Below are positions 62,610-64,000 of a stretch of 64,000 nt of DNA, piece by piece (positions within the stretch are counted from its first letter, which is position 1; every line of letters starts with the position of its first letter). Made by a program: the position numbers and the translations under genes. Below the pieces are notes generated by a model. It made no database searches. It saw only the letters and a program-made list of their open reading frames with translations, and had not been told where the DNA came from. Source of the DNA: Nitrospira sp. (GTDB lineage Bacteria > Nitrospirota > Nitrospiria > Nitrospirales > Nitrospiraceae); assembly GCA_024760545.1 (NCBI GenBank), contig CP060501.1:3612036-3676035 (forward strand), written 5' to 3'.

Positions 62610-63896
62610 ATGGGCGACATCGCAATACGAGTAGAAGGGCTCAGCAAGCAATACCGTATCGGGAAAAAAGAACGGTATCAAACCCTGCGGGATACGTTGA
62701 CTTCGGCGATAACCCTTCCGTTCAGCAAAGTGGGAAGGTTATTGAAAGGGGGAGGAGAGGCTGGTGAATCGACTGAGACGATCTGGGCGTTGAAGGACAT
62801 TTCCTTTGACATAAAGCAGGGTGAAGTCATCGGTATTGTCGGCGGCAACGGTGCCGGCAAAAGCACCCTCTTGAAGATACTTTCGCGGATCACCGAGCCG
62901 ACGAACGGATTCGCTGAAATTCACGGACGCGTGGCCTCCCTATTGGAGGTGGGAACCGGATTTCATCCGGAGTTGACGGGGCGGGAGAATATCTATCTCA
63001 ATGGAACGATCCTCGGCATGAGGCGGGCGGAAATCGAGAGAAAGTTCGATGAAATCGTCGACTTCTCAGAGATTGAGAAATTCATCGATACCCCTGTGAA
63101 ACACTACTCGAGCGGCATGTATCTGAAACTGGCGTTTGCCGTCGCAGCGCATTTGGAGCCCGAAATTCTGTTGGTCGATGAGGTGCTTGCGGTGGGAGAT
63201 GTAAGGTTTCAAAAGAAATGTCTCGGCAAAATGGAAGGGGTGGCCAAAGAGGGGCGGACGGTCATTTTCGTCAGTCACAACATGGGCGCGATTACCCAGC
63301 TTTGTGGAAGAGGCGTACAACTGGAAAATGGACGGTTGAAGCGAATCGGTTCTTCCGTTGAAGTGGTGACCGAGTATTTGGCTTCAGCGCTCGGATCGGA
63401 AGTCAAATCGGACTGGTCAAGCACATCCATGAAGCCCAATCTACCCGTCCAATTGCGATCCGCACGGTTGTTGTCGGTCGATCAGCAATCTCCATCCGTC
63501 GTGACCTTTAACGATCCGCTTCTGATCGAGGTTGCATATGATGTGAGGGTTCCCATAGGAAACCTTGCCGTGACGTTTCACCTGTTTGACTCGATGAATC
63601 ATTTAGTATTTGAGTCGATGGAAACCGACTTGCCCGAATGGCAGGATTGTGAGAGAGAGCCAGGTCGGTATCATGCCACCGCTAAGATTCCTCCATGTCT
63701 CCTCCGGCCCGGCCGGTATTCAGTATCATGTGTCGCATTCATTGAGGACGTAAAGGTCTTCGAGCGCCAGGAAGCAATATTGAGGTTCGATGTGTCGGAG
63801 ATGGGGTATCCCTTGAATCCCCACCGCTTGGGCATTGTTTCTCCAGTGCTTGAATGGAAAGTGATTCGCTCAAACAAAACCGATCAAGTTTCGTGA
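62610..63896 (+). CDS. wzt: Polysaccharide ABC transporter ATPase with C-terminal glycan-binding domain (Wzt)
   Basis: The 428-aa protein has a nucleotide-binding domain with Walker A GGNGAGKST (about 78-86), signature YSSGMYLKLAFAVA, Walker B ILLVDEVLAVGD and the switch His in FVSHN. From about residue 275 to 425 follows a beta-rich domain like the O9a Wzt C-terminal domain, which recognises the finished non-reducing end of the polysaccharide. It pairs with Wzm, 3 kb upstream. Presence of this domain suggests chain length is set by an end modification. Confidence 0.95.
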   Translation: MGDIAIRVEGLSKQYRIGKKERYQTLRDTLTSAITLPFSKVGRLLKGGGEAGESTETIWALKDISFDIKQGEVIGIVGGNGAGKSTLLKILSRITEPTNGFAEIHGRVASLLEVGTGFHPELTGRENIYLNGTILGMRRAEIERKFDEIVDFSEIEKFIDTPVKHYSSGMYLKLAFAVAAHLEPEILLVDEVLAVGDVRFQKKCLGKMEGVAKEGRTVIFVSHNMGAITQLCGRGVQLENGRLKRIGSSVEVVTEYLASALGSEVKSDWSSTSMKPNLPVQLRSARLLSVDQQSPSVVTFNDPLLIEVAYDVRVPIGNLAVTFHLFDSMNHLVFESMETDLPEWQDCEREPGRYHATAKIPPCLLRPGRYSVSCVAFIEDVKVFERQEAILRFDVSEMGYPLNPHRLGIVSPVLEWKVIRSNKTDQVS

Positions 63897-64000
63897 AGGT
63901 CTTCCGAGAACCTATTTCAACATTGAATCGCGATACACAATCAGCGACTGTTCACGCAAGCCTCGGGGTAATGAAGCGCGGGGGAGTCCGCAGAATTCCC

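Overview
The window looks like chromosome of a Gram-negative, moderately GC-rich bacterium. Outer-membrane genes show this: a PagL-type lipid A deacylase, two polysaccharide export (OPX/Wza-type) proteins, an outer-membrane beta-barrel and several lipoproteins. The overall gene content reminds me of Nitrospira (Nitrospirota). That is an inference from memory, not from a search. I see no rRNA, tRNA, CRISPR array, transposase or integrase.

Layout. About 1-5.8 kb is a mostly minus-strand block: a glycosyltransferase-like protein, TPR proteins, a lipoprotein, PagL, a small acidic protein and a six-helix membrane protein, with one tiny Cys-rich ORF on the plus strand. About 5.9-9.9 kb holds a double-lobed SagB/nitroreductase, an unrecognised 284-aa partner, a lone CheY-like receiver and a Tat-exported DUF882 peptidase. 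About 10-16.3 kb has glgB, an ArsB/NhaD permease, a DUF4403 lipoprotein, an adhesin-E-like protein and a cupin. About 16.3-23.1 kb is the most accessory-looking part: two large neighbouring SIR2-domain genes, one 1255-aa DSR1/DUF4020-like and AT-richer than its surroundings, the other a 928-aa SIR2-TPR fusion. Both look like NAD-depleting abortive-infection proteins.

About 23.2-28.8 kb is a minus-strand run tmk-holB-metG-exported protein, followed by a CDF metal exporter. About 29-45.3 kb is a plus-strand housekeeping block: DUF502, glmU, glmS, gatC-panD-gatA-DUF948-YtxH-gatB, eno, ftsB, era, mgtE, recO, DUF971, a lipoprotein and glgA. GlmS and GlmU make UDP-GlcNAc for the envelope, and GlgA with GlgB makes glycogen (no glgC here). 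Two copies of a diverged intergenic repeat lie downstream of glmS and gatB.

From 45.3 kb to the end is a surface-polysaccharide locus. It opens with regulators: a LuxR-type protein whose -10 sits in a palindrome, a PilZ protein, and a NusG/RfaH-like antiterminator preceded by an ops-like GGCGGTAGnnT element. Next come a CDP-sugar and C-methyl branched-sugar set (rfbF, SDR, C-methyltransferase, rfbC, DUF4910, nucleotidyltransferase), two OPX proteins, a beta-barrel, a second SDR, an ABC exporter (Wzm, and Wzt with a C-terminal glycan-binding domain), a FemAB-like acetyltransferase and a glycosyltransferase. The antiterminator, ops-like site and structured leaders suggest the locus is controlled by transcription elongation as well as initiation.
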